A program made the translations under genes and the position numbers. A DNA stretch of 5,946 bases, taken from the NCBI GenBank assembly GCA_016213595.1, contig JACRAA010000448.1, positions 1-5,946 on the forward strand, in the 5' to 3' direction. This document shows positions 5,324-5,946 of the stretch, in pieces. Origin of the DNA: Actinomycetota bacterium (lineage in GTDB: Bacteria > Actinomycetota > Actinomycetes > Propionibacteriales > Propionibacteriaceae). Numbering within the stretch: the first letter of the stretch is position 1; each line of letters starts with the position of its first letter. Below the pieces are notes generated by a model. That model did no database searches. It had not been told where the DNA came from and saw only the letters and a program-made list of their open reading frames with translations.

Positions 5324-5806
5324 CTATGTGTCGCCGTTTTCGTCCTCGTCGTCGTCCGGAGTGCGGCAGGCACGCTCCAGCGCCCATCCGGCAAGCACGA
5401 CGCCGACCGCGGCGACGGTCGTCACAAGGCCGATGACGAGCCTGTCCCTGGGCAGCGGGGCGTCGAGGTGGCCGACGCTGAACAGGGCGAACACCAGGTA
5501 GCCGCCGGCCAGCAGAGAGCCCCCGATGAGAAGGGCTTTCGCGATGGCGAGCGTGGCGAGCGACCGGTTGACATCCGGGGGCCTGCGGACGACGTGGTTG
5601 CGGACGTGCGTGACGCGGGCCAGCACGGCGGCCGCGGCCGCGCCGGCGAACATCAGCACGGGCGTCGTCCAGGGGACCACCGGCATCGTGGTGCCGAACG
5701 AGCTGACGGAGAGCATGACGAGGAACGTCAGGCCAGCTCCGACGAGGGCCGCAAGGACCAGGGCGCGGAGCCGGGTGGGCTGTACGCGCGACGGGGAGTC
5801 AGGCAC
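5324..5806 (-). CDS. DUF3180 family four-TM membrane protein
   Basis: This 160-residue protein matches the actinobacterial DUF3180 pattern. PTRLRAL at 10-16 leads into TM1 (about 14-34), then a loop with VPW at 44-46, TM2 (about 47-65), and a basic loop (RNHVVRRPPD at 69-78). ATLAIAKALLIGG at 84-96 begins TM3 (about 88-110), HLDAP follows at 113-117, and TM4 (about 122-143) ends in ALERACR. The tail is very acidic (DDDEDE at 151-156), as is usual in the family. The biochemical role is unknown. The GTG at 5806 is preceded by GAGGGGAA (5810-5817) and overlaps the folK stop by 8 bp, so translation is probably coupled to folK. The position beside folate genes is common in actinobacteria, but no folate function has been shown as far as I know. 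Confidence 0.9.
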   Translation of the reverse strand: MPDSPSRVQPTRLRALVLAALVGAGLTFLVMLSVSSFGTTMPVVPWTTPVLMFAGAAAAAVLARVTHVRNHVVRRPPDVNRSLATLAIAKALLIGGSLLAGGYLVFALFSVGHLDAPLPRDRLVIGLVTTVAAVGVVLAGWALERACRTPDDDEDENGDT

Positions 5807-5945
5807 GGCTTCCCCTCAGGTCGACGGCAGGACCGGGCCGGACGCCCGAGTCGTCCACGGAGTCGGCGAGCTCGGAGACCTTTCCCAGGCCCGGCACGAC
5901 GAAGTCCGGGTCGACCTCGGCCCACGGCACGAGGACGAACGCGCG
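5799..5945 (-). CDS. folK: 2-amino-4-hydroxy-6-hydroxymethyldihydropteridine pyrophosphokinase, C-terminal 48 residues
   Basis: FolK transfers pyrophosphate from ATP to 6-hydroxymethyl-dihydropterin, the step before dihydropteroate synthase in folate synthesis. Only the C-terminus is in the window. The reading RAFVLVPWAEVDPDFVVPG matches the conserved end of FolK (RxFVLxPWxEVDP), followed by SGVRPGPAVDLRGSRA and a TGA at 5799-5801. The catalytic ATP- and pterin-binding residues lie upstream, outside the window. The end overlaps the DUF3180 GTG by 8 bp. The identification rests on a short but distinctive tail. Confidence 0.88.
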   Translation of the reverse strand, partial: RAFVLVPWAEVDPDFVVPGLGKVSELADSVDDSGVRPGPAVDLRGSRA

Positions 5946-5946
5946 C

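Noticed and set aside
5278..5394. Longer form of the coiled-coil protein overlapping the end of the DUF3180 gene
   Set aside because: The added residues are low-complexity Thr/Arg/Ser-rich, overlap a conserved gene and have no ribosome-binding site.

Overview
The window comes from a high-GC actinomycete chromosome. A ClpC unfoldase, an Lsr2 nucleoid protein and a DUF3180 membrane protein next to folK together are an actinobacterial signature. Protein details (Lsr2 with an RGR DNA-binding motif, ClpC with a UVR segment) fit a sporulating or filamentous group such as Streptosporangiales, Thermomonosporaceae or Streptomyces relatives. I cannot assign a genus from sequence alone. No rRNA, tRNA, CRISPR array, insertion sequence or phage gene is visible.

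Layout. Positions 1-1437 (minus) hold the N-terminal 479 residues of ClpC, which runs off the left edge. Positions 1444-1660 are a regulatory gap with a ClgR-type operator, a -10-like box for clpC, and the stem-loop terminator of lsr2. Positions 1661-1990 (minus) are lsr2. Positions 1991-2248 are a divergent intergenic region, AT-richer than the genes, with a promoter-like pair for lsr2 and a perfect 8-bp inverted repeat at its predicted transcription start. Positions 2249-3247 (plus) encode a LacI-family regulator. Its stop overlaps by 4 bp the start of a 378-residue orphan NuoD-like protein (3244-4380, plus). Positions 4381-4593 separate convergent genes and hold a short GC-rich triple tandem repeat and a strong stem-loop. 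Then, all on the minus strand: a two-TM coiled-coil protein of unknown function (4594-5232), a DUF3180 four-TM protein (5324-5806), and the last 48 residues of FolK (5799-5945), which overlaps the DUF3180 start by 8 bp.

How the parts relate. lsr2 and clpC look like separate transcription units, one a xenogeneic silencer and the other a ClgR-controlled protease chaperone. folK and DUF3180 are translationally linked, with the coiled-coil gene following. The lacI/nuoD-like pair is the accessory-looking part: a ligand-responsive repressor coupled to a complex-I-subunit homologue that has lost the two residues known to contact quinone in Nqo4. That pair, and the unexplained inverted repeats in the gaps, are the points most worth a second look. 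I found no clear new defence, mobile or RNA system.
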